Part shown: piece after piece, positions 34,983 to 46,829 of the stretch
Numbering within the stretch: the stretch's first letter is position 1
How the letters are laid out: each line of letters starts with the position of its first letter
NCBI GenBank assembly: GCA_008508345.1
Contig: QNGE01001246.1
Location: 59,832 to 123,831 of the forward strand
From: Paragonimus westermani
Taxonomy: Eukaryota; Platyhelminthes; Trematoda; Plagiorchiida; Troglotrematidae
Length of the DNA: 64,000 bases
Reading direction: 5' to 3'
Notes under the pieces: model-generated
Told to the model about the DNA's origin: nothing
Databases searched by the model: none
Seen by the model: only the letters and a program-made list of their open reading frames with translations
Made by a program: the position numbers and the translations under genes

Positions 34983-35091
34983 ACAACAAAACAAGTTGAC
35001 CATCACTCACATTTGATCGCAGCAAACGCATTCAGCTAGACTTTCCAGCCAGCCAAATCCCCGACTACTCATCAGTAAACAACAAAACAAG
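34983..35091 (-). mobile_element. 83-nt insertion (H3) of the hammerhead-SINE family with 13-bp target-site duplications
   Basis: The 13-mer ACAACAAAACAAG occurs exactly at 34983-34995 and 35079-35091. Between them (34996-35078), the minus strand reads ACTGATGAGTAGTCGGGGAT, the 5' end of element H1, joined to GGCTGGCTGGAAAGTCTA and GATCAAATGTGAGTGATGG, the H1 tail. The promoter and hammerhead 3' core are absent. Perfect duplications of this length are typical of target-primed insertion by a LINE or PLE enzyme. Confidence 0.7.
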
Positions 35092-38000
35092 ACCCAGCTA
35101 ATTGTTTGCGCCGTTTCCAGACCAGTAGTGCCACCAGATCTTTATTCTACATTTTAGACTTTCTTTTCTCTATCTAATTCAACAACCTAGAACTGCATGC
35201 AACCATGAAATCATCTGTTCCCATACAGCCACACTGCAACTTCTGACTTATCCATGAGTAACGACGTTCGCTTCGGTGCGGAAAACGATACCATCATCGG
35301 ACAGCTCACAATGCATTATATTTGACTACGTAGAACAGTTTCTTTCTCAGAAATTTACGTCTAGTCACTTTTCATTCCAGTGGTGATTAGTGGTTGAGCC
35401 CTAGTGAAATTTGGAATATAGCAGGAGTAGTGCCACATGGAGCACAACTCAAATCCTAAACATTCCTGGCTCCTAGGCGTCTTCAAATTAACCAGTGGTC
35501 GGTTTCGGTTTGGGCCTGGTCAATATCCATCAAGATTAAAAATGAATCCGATTAGTTCCGACTCTGTGGGTTGAAGGGTGCAGTTAACAGATTGGCCGAT
35601 ACATTGGTCTCAGTAGCGCAATAAAGCATTGCTAATAGCCGCTGGTAATTTTGTTTTTTTGTTCTACTAAGGGTTATTACGCTTTCCTCGTTCTAAAGTT
35701 TTAAAGATAATCTACCGAGTATCCCGTCACTTGTAAGAGATACCTGAATCCTGACCAAAAGAAAGCTATATTAGTAGAGTATTTATAACACATTGATTGC
35801 TCCCTAATGGCTTCATATCAGATATCGGTGCCTATAATATCGATTCTCGAAAAAGGGTTGACTGTGGTTCACCTACTTTATAATACCCTCTAGTGCTGGT
35901 GAGGGTGGTGCACTCATCGCCGTTTCAAGTTGAGGAATCTTCCATAACTGCTACAGACGCTCACAGTTATGTCATCGTTTTTGATTACGATCAAAATTTA
36001 GGTGACGTATGCGGCCGAATTAACAACACCGACTTTGTCCCACCTCTGATCTGGGACACCACGAGCCTCGTCCTCGGTAGCATGAAGCAGCATTTTACGC
36101 GCCAAGAAAACCAGCTCACCCTCTGAAGCTAAGTTCGATGAAGACACCTCCTTGTGACCACCTTATAGTAGTAATATAGTATTTGGAACTACATCACTAC
36201 CAGCGCTAACAATGCTTATTTATGCGCCTCCGTTGGCAGTAGTGCTTCGTCAACCTCTTTTTACTATGTGCTGCACTTCAATCGTCGCTTCCAGCTTCTT
36301 GTTTTCTTGCTGTTGAAAACTGCCCTTTAGTTTCCACACGTCTGACTTACGCCACACTATTGTTACTGTTTATAATACAACAAAGATAATGCATCCTGTG
36401 ATACGCTAGCGGCAAGTGACCAGGTGATAAGCTATGACTTACATTACCTTCAGTGTGCCCATCTGAGCAGTACTTAAAGCCAAAAAGACCTTTAACTGTC
36501 TCAGGCCCTTCAACGCTCTTATCATCTCGGACACCAGAAAATGGATTTCACTGTCGTTTCGTCAAATACTACCTATATCGTGGTCCCATCAAACGGCTTC
36601 AATTTGTGACCAGCTGTGCCAAAGATATCAACATTCGTCTGATTCACACAAGCACGTGGGTTTAGTGAAGCTTGGAGGGAGCCCTGAATTGTAAGCTGTC
36701 TGCTTCTGGTATTGACGTTGCAATCGTGTTGCTTCTCAGGTGGACAGCTGAAATACAGGTGAATGAATCGGTAACCTACGGAATTTGTGTGGTGTGTAGA
36801 CTATACTGTATCCTGCCCTGTGATACACACCTGAATATTCACCTAAGTTTGCGTTTCTGCATTCCCCTATTTCGCTATTTTATAGTCTTCTGAACATTGA
36901 GAATGTGAAACGTGAAGAGCATACTTATTTAGATTCTAATTCATTGTGTTTAACCTCAGCCGTATAGGGCAACAGTAACTAGCAAATTAGGCTTACATGT
37001 TAATTTCATACAGTGGTCGTTAAGTATATTCTCAAGTTAATGGAGAATTGCAGTCTACTTTGATGTGGCTTCCATGAATTATTGATTTTTTGCAATATTC
37101 TCAACATAATACCACTCTTCTCCCGATTGGATGAAAGTTCAGGCGAATCAAATCAACAGCGTCCTTGAGATGAACAGTCTTCAGTAAAAAGATCGAGTAT
37201 TGGTTATTTAGTCTGGTACAGTCTTTACTTGACTGCTAAGTGTTTTAAAGACAAATCAGCTTGACTTTATTTGACTCACTCCACATTAGGCCTGGATGGA
37301 CCTTTAAGTAAGGTTACTGCTGAGATGTGCACACACAGCTCCATGGTTCAGGACTCACCAGTTAAGCTGACTTCCAGAGCGACATGGTAGACATTGTTTT
37401 ATGGACTTGAGGCTATAGGGATTTGTGTCATTTGCTTGCTATCGTATAACACTAGTTGACTGACGAAGCATATTGTCAGCAAAAGCTTGATGAAGTGCCA
37501 AACTGTGGAATGACCACCAATAGCACCGTCACATTAATAACTAGGATAGTAACCAGAAAAGAGCCTAAATAACACAGCCGTTATTATACGCTGGAAAAAG
37601 TCGTGACTTTACACTTTCTTACCGTCCGTTCGAACTACCAAACGAGTATCCCACTGACAATCTTAGATGATGGGAACGGGAATGTTTCTGGTTTGGATAT
37701 CACAACTGGGTACGGTTACGAATAGACAATCAAGCTGGAAAGTTCGGATGCACAGAAGCGATACGGATACTATTTTAAGAGAGGGGTGGTGTACTTTGGC
37801 AAAATATTCAATAAATAATTACCACTGTTGCCTGAATGAACTGACTTTACTTGAAAACGATAAACAATATTCGTATTCTTACGTCAGAACATTGGGTGAT
37901 TTTGTTTATCATTTGCTGCGTCTTGTAGGCTAACGGGAGAAAATTTCCAGCAAATCTACAAGTGTATCTATCGTCACAAACCGCAACCCCTACCAATGAT

Positions 38001-38890
38001 TTGGACAAAGAAAGAAGAAGGTATTAAACACGTTTATGCTCTGATCAAGTTGAGTGTGCTTTATCATTCACGCAAAAGAATAGTCAGTAGGTCCTGCTGT
38101 TTACAGACGGTGAAGAAGATGAGTGGCGTGCAGTATACTGGTATTAACAATGTAAGTGCCCTGTCGTAACCAAATCAAAATGGCAGTTAATAAAGTTGTC
38201 ATTCGTTCTTCGCAGCTTATGTAAAGTAGTGCTGCGACAGTGAGTTACGCCTAACGGTGGTTCGTACGTTGACCTCTAAGGCACGTGGCGAACAGAATAA
38301 ATATTATAAGAAATCCGACTTACCAAGAATGTCCGCAATAATTTCAGAAGTAATTTTGTTGAGTAATCTGTTCTGATAAGTGGGTACATATTATTGTAAA
38401 CGCAGCACTTATACTATTTGTATTAAAGGCACATGCAAATGTGTATTCCTACCGCCGTTTATCCGCGCATGAGTAGATGCGGTATATCTTTGCACGATTG
38501 TTTGATTGAAAACCACATGGCAAAGAAATCGCTTGAATTTTGTTTGTATCTCTTCATACTGATGGAACATCCACACTCTGATGACAGCGTCTCCATCGTG
38601 TGGAGGTTATTTCCCTTCTTGGTTATCGTCATATGACAGATGCACCGTTATTAACGTTTTTTGGTAGACAATCAACGTAAAAAAATTCCGGTGGACACCA
38701 GTCCGGGTAATTCCTAACTTGCATGTTAATTACTGAATCAAGAAAGCGGTCAAACTGATCACATGGTGTTTTAGAAAGCATTTTTTGGTTATTCTAGCGT
38801 TTATTTAGTTTCCATATTTGCCGTAGGTAAACCGATCTGTGACTATCAGAACAAGATAAAAATCGCTATCAATTGATAAAGCATTTCCGT
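35092..38890. other. Unassigned non-coding sequence
   Basis: No gene is recognised. Frames of up to 88 codons are present on the plus strand (for example 37667-37933) and match no family I know. Confidence 0.5.
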
Positions 38891-38892
38891 CG

Positions 38893-38997
38893 GTTTAGAT
38901 TGGACGCAGTTGTGAAATTCTGCGTTTTTGGCAGGTTCGAATCAACTATAGGAATGATATGCGTCTTCAAGGTCTACCAGCTGAGCCACGAAGCTGG
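38893..38997 (-). mobile_element. tRNA-derived SINE copy S2
   Basis: The minus strand reads GCTTCGTGGCTCAGCTGGTA (A-box) and GATTCGAACCTGCC (B-box), then a tail GCAGAATTTCACAACTGCGT. The tail aligns with the tails at 26.39 kb and 60.03 kb. It lacks a proper anticodon arm, so it is not a tRNA gene. Confidence 0.6.
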
Positions 38998-39102
38998 TCC
39001 AAGTACTCAAAACCCATATTTTTGACTTATATGTCCACTCACTCTAGTAAGCTATACGGAGTCCATCAAACAGGTTACTTGGCTCTACTACTTTTCTTAG
39101 GA

Positions 39103-39200
39103 GCTGAGGTCCACTTTGAGTAGGCGCTTGTTAATCTCATCACGGGTTCGAACCCAGTCGAAGGCTAGAAATACCACGAATATCCCTCATCTAAACTAAC
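39103..39200 (+). mobile_element. Possible tRNA-derived SINE copy S4
   Basis: A strong B-box, GGGTTCGAACCC, sits at about 39147-39158, preceded by a poor A-box (GGAGCTGAGGTCCAC) and followed by AGTCGAAGGC, similar to the AGCCGAAGCC of copy S1. It lies about 100 nt from copy S2 in the opposite orientation. Confidence 0.4.
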
Positions 39201-39204
39201 TTGT

Positions 39205-40335
39205 TGCACCACTTTCGCTAATACAATAATACATTTTAACAATATAACACAGTTTAGTAACACGATAATGCAACTTCCTTACATAGGAGTTATGCTGACT
39301 AATATCAGCGTTGAATGCACAAAAACTGCTGCCTAATCAGTTTGCCTTTGACTCATTTGATGCGATGCCCTTGACAGAGTGGGATGTACGGGTCCAAATT
39401 TGACATTTCTGAGCTCGTGTATTTGCACCTCAACCCAGCTGCGTTTGAAAACATGGTTCTTGTCTCTTCATCGGTTGTAAAATAAGACGTTCACCATCAC
39501 TGCTATTGCAACTCTTTAACAACCGTGACAGGCACATTTGATTCACGCACCCTACGGCTAATTTTACCAACTAAACCACAAGCAATGAAGTGTAAAGTGA
39601 AAAACGTCGAAGCACATCGTGTTGTAACGGAAGTTGGTGGTATTGTTATAATCAGGCTAGTGTCGTTCTGCATTTGTGCAACAGTTTACGACCACTTATT
39701 TTGTCAAGGTAAAACAGCCCGACGAAATCCAGCCAGCGTGACCCAACAGATCAGATGACAGCAATTTTATCTCCAAGAGGTCTGGTGACAAACTCATTAC
39801 TAACTCTTTTTTCATTAAGACATTCATAAATTCTGTCAAGATATATATCATAACCGTTGATGTGTTTACTGTCAAGTAGTCGAAGATTTAGCTGGTATCA
39901 TCTGCATAACTCGTGTCATGCAACTCAGAAGTTGGCTTTGTGACAGATCAGAATATATAATCTTTTTATGACGTATATCGTCTTTACAGTACCGAATAGC
40001 ACACCATCTTTGCACTCAATAGCATTCAGCAGAAAATCACACCATTCCTCGAACAAATTTAAGAACAACTATAAACAAAAAACCAAACATACGTCACCCT
40101 GGCGACAGGGTGCATTGATTTTTTGAACTTACAATTCTTAGTTGTCATCTGAGTATGCTTTAAACTGAAGTTTGAGTGACAGATGTTTTCTGAAGCCAGT
40201 GACTCAGAGTTTACCCATTAATACCTTAAATGGGAATGGAAATGTTAAAACGGTCGTGGCAAAAGTAGCATATCCATATTTGTTGGTTCAAGTCAAAACT
40301 TGGTCGTTTTAAAAACTGTCGACCGAAAAGACTCA
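39205..40335. other. Unassigned non-coding sequence
   Basis: No gene or known repeat is recognised. Confidence 0.5.
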
Positions 40336-40340
40336 TAAGA

Positions 40341-40363
40341 TATATATATATGTATATATATAT
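40341..40363. repeat. TA-rich microsatellite
   Basis: ATATATATATATG followed by TATATATATATGG. It lies about 80-100 nt beyond the recognisable end of the minus-strand LINE fragment and could be part of its tail. Confidence 0.8.
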
Positions 40364-40439
40364 GGCAACTTTGTGTCACTGATGACCAAGTATGTTGAGA
40401 TAAAACCAAAGCCACACTCATTTCTCCGCGGTTATTACA

Positions 40440-40865
40440 CGAAAATCTGAGATGTTCAAATTCGTACGTTTTTTACTGACCAGGTGAGTCACGAGGTCCC
40501 CGGCGTGGAAGACGAACCCGACCTACAGTGGTCAACTCGTTGATGAACGACTTCATTTCTCTACGTCAGGTCATCACCTGCTCGCCTTGCACCTTAGGTC
40601 AGTCGGCTGCAGCATCGGTAAAGAGTGTGTGATGTGGCAGACGACTAGCCAGCATCCTTAGCACATAGCCTGACAATCTAAACTTGTGTAAACATGGAGA
40701 CCGAACAGAGAAACTCACATGGCACTCACTACCAAATACCTGCATCCTAACCTCTTTGTTGTTAAGATGGTCGTAGTCAGTTGACTCAAGCCGGCATTGT
40801 GTGTTCAGAAACCACTGTTCATAAACCAGATTCCGCCTTGAACCTAGTGGATTTTTCTTACCCAT
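40440..40865 (-). mobile_element. RTE LINE C-terminal fragment
   Basis: On the minus strand NKEVRMQVFGSECH, FRLSGYVLRMLASRLPHHTL and, after a stop, VQGEQVMT, REMKSFINELTTVGRVRLP and PRDSPG correspond to the C-terminal region of LINE copy A (EEVKKRVFGSDSQ, LSWLSHVLRMPVSRLPHRVL, GGQIMTWHREVKSF). Only the last part of the reverse transcriptase protein is present. Confidence 0.8.
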
Positions 40866-40869
40866 TTGC

Positions 40870-42540
40870 TGACCATCCGCACCAAATCTTTGGTTAACTG
40901 ATATAGAAATAGATTCCTGCTACTGCGTACTGGGTATTGGTGAGTCAGTAGGAGATTCGTTCATCTCTTACCATTCGTGTTCTAATATTTTCGTTCGAAC
41001 TCTTTCAACCTTAGACTTCATTCATCACACTTACTACCATTAAGATAAAAACAGGTGTGCCTTCAACAAATCACATTCTCGTTAAAAATCAGCATGTGCT
41101 TCATCATGTGCGGCAGCTTCAAGAAAAAGTATGCCAACTGATATTTCCAGTTAGATCAAAAATCCCTAAATAACCTAGTTTTGAAGTCAAGAATATCTAT
41201 ACAGACACTACAGTAACCATTGATTTGGCATGTTTCAGGAATTTATGTCTAGGCTCACCACAGACCTGAAGGAGTTGAAAACATGTTTTTGTGCTTTTTC
41301 TCTCATTAAGGGCTCCGTTTGTAACCCATCCAACGTAGTAAACAACTGCTGAATTCACAAACCCATTTGTCATTATTGAATCACGGTATCCACCAAGTGA
41401 CTGACCGAAGAGGCCAAATCTTCACGTGGTCTGACCAATAATGTTCGGCCATATAGCAGACACAAGCAGGTTAGATAATCGCCGGCATACACTTAGTCCA
41501 GTATCTAGCAAGAAATTGACGAAAAATGGTTTTGACTTTGCCCCATCTCATCATCGCAATAATTTACTCTTTGTTAAACCTCTCCCAAACGCTATTCGGG
41601 CCTCGATGGATGCATGCCATTTTGCTGGCCGACCACAAACTGCTAAACGATTACATTCTATGAGAAAAGAAATAGTAACAACTGAGGAAGACAAGTTATA
41701 AGGTGAGTGCACGAATTATAAGTCTGCCACTGGTTTCTAAACCATATCAGACGATCTCAAGTTTCTCTCACGTAAACTCCAATTCCTTTCACGCCGTTTT
41801 AAGTCGCGTGCGTTGTTTCTCACCTTCGTGAAGTCGTTTCTGGACCGTGTCACTCTACGTTAAGCCATCACGTACTGTGTGCCTAAAATCAGTTATGCTG
41901 AAGAGTAACACATGCAGACTTTGCAGTTCGAATGTGTACCATCCCCTGATTTTGCACGGGTAGAAAAATGGGTGAATGTTCACTGCCCACGGTTTATAGA
42001 TACCCAGCACGTTTGTAGGGTATATAGTTCGCGATTTTTAGAAATTTACGTTTACCCCTAGTCAGTTTGTTAGTGCAACCAACCAATTATTGTTTCGTAC
42101 AATGTACTCAGAAGACGTAGTTTGGGAGATAACCTAACCAGTTCGGAAATTACCATTAACCGCAAGAACGTAATTTATGAATTACCTTGAGTTTACCATA
42201 ACGGAAGTGACGTACACGCAGTTTCTGATGTTGCGATTAAAGGTGTATTGACCCTATAAGTCCCGCCATAAAAGTTCGCCGTAATTGTACATTTTGTGGT
42301 TGATAAAAATGCCTGAATTAGTCAAGTCATCTCACAACGTTTTGGTGATAGCGGCTTACGTGAAGTTTAATGAACACCGATCATCAATCCAGAAAACATA
42401 TCTCCGACCACGCTATACCTATGACTTGCAGGATCTTTTGACATCGATGGCTTAGATGTTTGATGGACATCCGTTGTGTTTGTTAACGGTTTTGAGACAG
42501 GGAGAATTCGATTCAAATGGACAATGAAATGAAAGCCACT
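40870..42540. other. Unassigned sequence with one unmatched open frame
   Basis: An 86-codon frame at 41441-41701 (+) is followed at once by a donor-like AAG/GTGAGT, which hints at an exon, but its stop lies just before the donor and I recognise no family. Nothing else is seen. Confidence 0.4.
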
Positions 42541-42545
42541 ACAAG

Positions 42546-42869
42546 TGTTGTGAACTAAGAACACAGACAGCACAGGGATTCTTTATTCGGAAAACCAGTA
42601 CACGGGTTATGCTTCTCAACCGGACTATGAACAAAAACACGCATTCGCACACGATGCTGGTCTCAGGATGTCCCGGTCATTAAGGACGCCAATGCTCAGT
42701 TTTTCCATGTGGCAAGAGCCATTCTATGATATGCTGTCCTCCAATGATCCTTCCCGTATCTTTCCCGTATTTGTCCCGCGACCATTTCGACGTTGAAATC
42801 CACGCTGTTGCCTCACTATTGAATGGTGATGGTGTGAGTAGTATAGCGCAACCGTCCTTCTTTACCACA
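42546..42869 (+). repeat. Solo-LTR-like repeat copy D1
   Basis: One of three dispersed copies of a roughly 315-nt unit with TG...CA ends: TGTTGTGAACTAAGAACACA at the start, TTATTCGGAAAACCAG, ACCATTTCGAC and GTGAGTAGTATAGCG inside, and ACCACA at the end. It has no open frame of interest. The size, termini and multiple copies fit a solo LTR, but no internal retroelement sequence was found. Confidence 0.55.
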
Positions 42870-42874
42870 CATTG

Positions 42875-44090
42875 TCTGTTCAATGACTGGTCACTGCAGA
42901 AACAGATCTTTGAAAAAATTGTCCATCAGGGACATACCTCATAAGCATATACGTATATGCACAAACCAACTGGTTAACAGGAACCTGATGATACGAACCT
43001 ATCAGCATGTGAACTCGAGGTCCACGACTGTTTTCAACCTGAACCAAAGGAAATGTAGAACAGAATGACTTGTAATATGTGTGAACTAATGATCGAGCAG
43101 TGTGACCAAAGAGAAGTACATGTAAAGCCACTTTCTGTGCTAAATATCAGAACATGCGAAGACAGAGTAGACAGTGGCAGGGAAACGAAGTTAAATAGAG
43201 GGCATACCAAGAGGAACCTTTCGATGAATAGAGTGAACTGTTTCGCGGTTTGGTTGGGAACAAACGAACAGTAATAATCAAGCCAAACGAGGACGCTTAT
43301 AGATTTGGTTTACCACCCAGCCATCTCTTCGGAAGGCCAGTCTATATGTCGAATCTCACGGTGTTCTGTGCTGATCATCAATACACATTAACCGTTGAAC
43401 ACAAATGGTAACGGGATCAAGGTGATTAGGGCAAAGTACGCTTTCTGGTTGTGACGTAACTGATCCTGCATGAGGCGCTTGTGCACAGACAGAATATGTG
43501 AAGCAAAGGTACGTATGAAAAGCCAAGAAAGAGTCAGTGTTGTATGCCGACTTTTCCACTAAACAGCCAGCTAACATGAGTGTTCTGACTTGTCTATCGG
43601 TTTCCGTTGCACTGGAATACGACGGTTACCTTGAAAAAGCTAAGCTTGCATCTTGTCATTTTCACAAAGACTGTTCAAAGGAATCCAAAGCGGAGGCCAA
43701 CATTTATGCAGGGTGTATATTTGACAATGGGTCAGTGCATATTGAAGTCTATAAGGCTCGCTTGTGCGTACACCGCGTTACTTTGTAATTGTTACCCCGC
43801 GCTTCGTCATGTAATCCTATGGAGTAAGCACTCTGTATATACAACTTTGTAAGTACAGTGTGCACTGACATTTATGTATTTCGGTTAGTAAAACTTGATT
43901 TTTTGAAAATGTGGCTGTCTTAGTGTAGCTAGAAGGCGTCCAATAAAGCACAACCTATATTGTCCAATACGCTAGTCCTCATGCCACACGCGCGCTCGCG
44001 TTTATTAGTCATCATTTCGGACCACAACACCCCCAGGTTTCCGCTCATGCAACGTGTGCACTTCTGCTCGGTTTATGTGCGTGATCGGCG
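42875..44090. other. Unassigned non-coding sequence
   Basis: No gene or known repeat is recognised. Confidence 0.5.
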
Positions 44091-44109
44091 CCGTCTATTG
44101 GGGGGTTTT

Positions 44110-44457
44110 CTGCCTGCCTGTTGGTCCGATTTCGTTGAGCGATGACTCGTCCGGTTTCTCTTGTACTCCTTCATCTATCTCCACTGGCCTCTGCGCGTAG
44201 TCCACGACCGCTTCGCGATATTCCTGCGAATGTTGGAATAATCGCACCTTCGATTTCGTCGTCCCTTCTATTTTCCCCGCCATGTCTCGCCCGTTGGTCC
44301 AATTCAGTCGAGCGATGACTCATCCGGTCGCCCCGCCGTCCCTGATCCGCTCGTTGTAGGGTTTTGGAAGTTCCCCCCCGCGTTGAGGTATTCCGCCGAG
44401 TGTTGGAATACCCACACCTCCAGCCTGAGTATCCACCACATTAGTATCAACTCTGAG
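44110..44457 (-). repeat. GC-rich tandem duplication, 173-nt period, with protein-level similarity
   Basis: Blocks recur 173 nt apart: TTGGTCC at 44121 and 44294, GAGCGATGACTC.TCCGGT, and ATTCC.GCGA.TGTTGGAATA. On the minus strand both units can be read as FQHSxEY...PDESSLxxIGPTG, the first copy within an open frame at 44095-44283. The two units are in different frames, and the second has a stop in the same motif, so it is probably a fragment of a decayed element or gene. The family is not recognised. Confidence 0.55.
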
Positions 44458-44459
44458 GG

Positions 44460-45090
44460 TTATTCGACCAAGGGTTGTTCGTAGTACGTGTTGCTGGTCC
44501 GAAGTGCATCTGTTTTCGAATAATTCACTACCATAAAATTCCCTACAACCGACACATCCACGTCATTTGTGGTGTTTTATACTATGAAGACACGTTAATA
44601 TATCAAGTACAATTCTACTTCCGTCTTCGTTACCTCAATCTTTGGTTGGGGATTTTGGGTAATGCGCGCTGACTAGTATTCTACCGAATCAGGGATAGTT
44701 CGGTGAACAACGAGGGTAATTCTTCTAACCAGGAATATGCTAGTTGTGTGATGAGGCGGATATTTTTGGTTTTTGTAACTCACCGCCATGTGTGTATAAT
44801 CAGTTGACCAGTACACTAGATTCCACGTGCGCTGAACCTATTGGTTTAAGACAGATTGATCAGGATCAGAACCCAAAATCCGGAGCTGACAGTTAACGTG
44901 CAAAGCCCCTAATTTTTCCTACGTGGCCTGTAAGACAAACGTTAGAGACGACACAATCTAGTTTTTCAGTAAAACTGAAACCTATGCAGAAATCATTTTT
45001 TTATTTTCTGCGTCCTAATACTTGGAATAACAAAAACAGTCGCCGGCAAGTGGTTTATTTTGCATTAAGTTTAGCAGATATTTTTTATTA
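44460..45090. other. Unassigned non-coding sequence
   Basis: No gene or known repeat is recognised. Confidence 0.5.
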
Positions 45091-45094
45091 TTTG

Positions 45095-46045
45095 TGTGGC
45101 CAATGGAAGCATGCCAGTTGATGTGGTTGTTCCAAGCTTCTGTAAGACCTTCGACTGTGTAGACCATTTAAATTTCCATACGAAGCATCGTGATTACAAC
45201 ATGAAAGACCCTCTACTCCCACGGGTCACCGATCAATTCATAGATCTCCGCCTGAATGTCAGAGTAGACTGACCCTTTTCACACTGGTATCATGTTACTA
45301 ACGATGTACCACGAGGTTTTATACTAGTGTAGTGAGGACGAGCGATCGCTCTATACTGCTCACACCACTACTATTCAATAGTGAGAGAGAGAGACATGGA
45401 TTTTGACATCGGAATAGCCGCGGGAAAAATACAAGAAAAAGCATTGGGGTGCAGTGTGGCATGAAAGGATTCTTGGTACATAAATGAACTGGTCACTGGC
45501 GGCCATAGCAGCTGTGACATTCTGAGACGAGTGTCATACGCAGATGAGTGTTTTTGTTTGTAATCATGTTGAAGCGCATAACACATGTATTGTTCTTCCG
45601 AATAAGCAACCCTTGCCTAATTCACGTTCTTGGCTCACAACACTACGACTTTCGCTCAGAATTCTATTTGTGTTCCAAATCCCTTAGCCGTCAACTCCTT
45701 TATTCTATTATGTGTTGGCGATATAGAAAACTGTGACTGAAAGTGAGGAAACAATCTAAATGTACTACATCGCTGGGTCCCAGACAACCGTCTGGACGTA
45801 AAATGATGCAACTTCGTCATTCGGTGTGTACAAACTAATACATGATGCCCGAAAAACTGGTACCGCTACACGCGGGCTCAGTTTGGACAGAATTATGTCA
45901 AGTGACTTTCGCCTGTCTTCCAATAGTGTGTCAGTAGCCAAGAAAACCATCTCAATATTTGGGCTACTCATTAGGCTGCTTGGACGGTTTCACTCAGACC
46001 GTTTCAATATTATGTTCAGTTATCCAGTGGGCTCATATATCTGAG
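45095..46045 (+). mobile_element. CR1/L2-like LINE reverse-transcriptase fragment split by an LTR-like insertion
   Basis: The left part reads VDVVVPSFCKTFDCVDHLNF (RT motif A type xFDxVDH, about 45122-45180) and RLNVRVD...NDVPRGFIL (the GVPQGSVLGP-type motif, about 45296-45325). It is then interrupted by repeat D2 (45328-45642). The right part continues LRILFVFQIP, STPLFYYVLAI where YADD is expected, NNLNVLHRWVPDNRLDVK (the LxxWxxxNRLxxNxxKC region, about 45750-45800) and SSDFRLSSNSVSVAKKTISIFGLLIR (about 45897-45975). Frame changes and stops show it is dead. The clade call is by resemblance only. Confidence 0.7.
45328..45642 (-). repeat. Solo-LTR-like repeat copy D2, inserted in a LINE
   Basis: On the minus strand it starts TGTTGTGAGCCAAGAACG, contains TTATTCGGAAGAACAATACA, ATTTTTCCCGCGGC and GGTGTGAGCAGTATAGAGCG, and ends CTCACTACA. 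It interrupts RT coding sequence that can be read on both sides. The flanking 4-mers CTAG (45324-45327) and CTAC (45643-45646) may be a decayed target-site duplication. Confidence 0.65.
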
Positions 46046-46049
46046 CTTG

Positions 46050-46745
46050 TTGTCCTTACTTTGTAAAGGACTTTACTGTTACTGATAAAGCACAAAGTCG
46101 AGCTATATATTACACTTTACACCCATCGAGATGAGTTGTGAAAACCGAAGCAATTTCCAATACGCTAGCGACACATTACAGCACAAATGATTTCACTAGA
46201 TAGAATCCCCCTTCAATAGAAATGTTTTAAGAAAAACGTTTGCCTCCGGCAAGACGTATCCTTTTAGGGGTTAACCGTTGAAGCTACAGTATCAAATGAA
46301 CCGACTGAGTAGCAGAAATCAATCTTTTAGCTTCCGGGTGTGCCCAATCTTGAACGACTTGTCGGAGTCTGTCGTAATTACGATATCGGTAGCTAAATTC
46401 AAGCTCAGACCCCACTCACCTATTCGTGACACCAAAACGAACATACAAACAACTTGACCATTAAGGTAGACTGAAGATACTCGGAATTTCTCACGGATGA
46501 TGCTAGCTCGTCGCAAGTTGCAACGCGACGTTTCCATAGATGAGAGACAGTAGTTGCGTTTTTAATCCACTGATTACCATCTGATTTTTTTGTAATCTTT
46601 CTATCGAAGACCCTTTAAAACATAAACGATTTTATGTTTTGTCGAACAAAGACTCAGATGAGTATAAGTATTCCTAGCTCACTCTAGTCTGCAAATGTGC
46701 GTCTGATCTTGTGCACCGGTATTAATTGTGTCATCAGCAAAATGT
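46050..46745. other. Unassigned non-coding sequence
   Basis: No gene or known repeat is recognised. Confidence 0.5.
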
Positions 46746-46750
46746 TACGG

Positions 46751-46820
46751 TTGTAAAATATCCGCACCAAATTTAGTACGAATGAAGTTGAACAGCTTGG
46801 GTGTTGTGTTTAACATGTTA
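46751..46820 (+). repeat. 70-nt dispersed repeat shared with the foldback insert of PLE copy P1
   Basis: Matches 34263-34332 with about ten differences in 70 positions (TATCCGCACCAA, GAATGAAGT.GAACAG, GTTGTGTTTAACATGTTA). Both copies can be read as an open frame containing NSLGVVFNML, with some synonymous differences, so a coding origin is possible. The family is unknown. Confidence 0.65.
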
Positions 46821-46829
46821 CGGTATGCC

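Noticed and set aside
41441..41701. 86-codon frame followed by a donor-like site as a host exon
   Set aside because: The frame stops just before the donor, no homologous family is recognised, and no acceptor or partner exon is evident.
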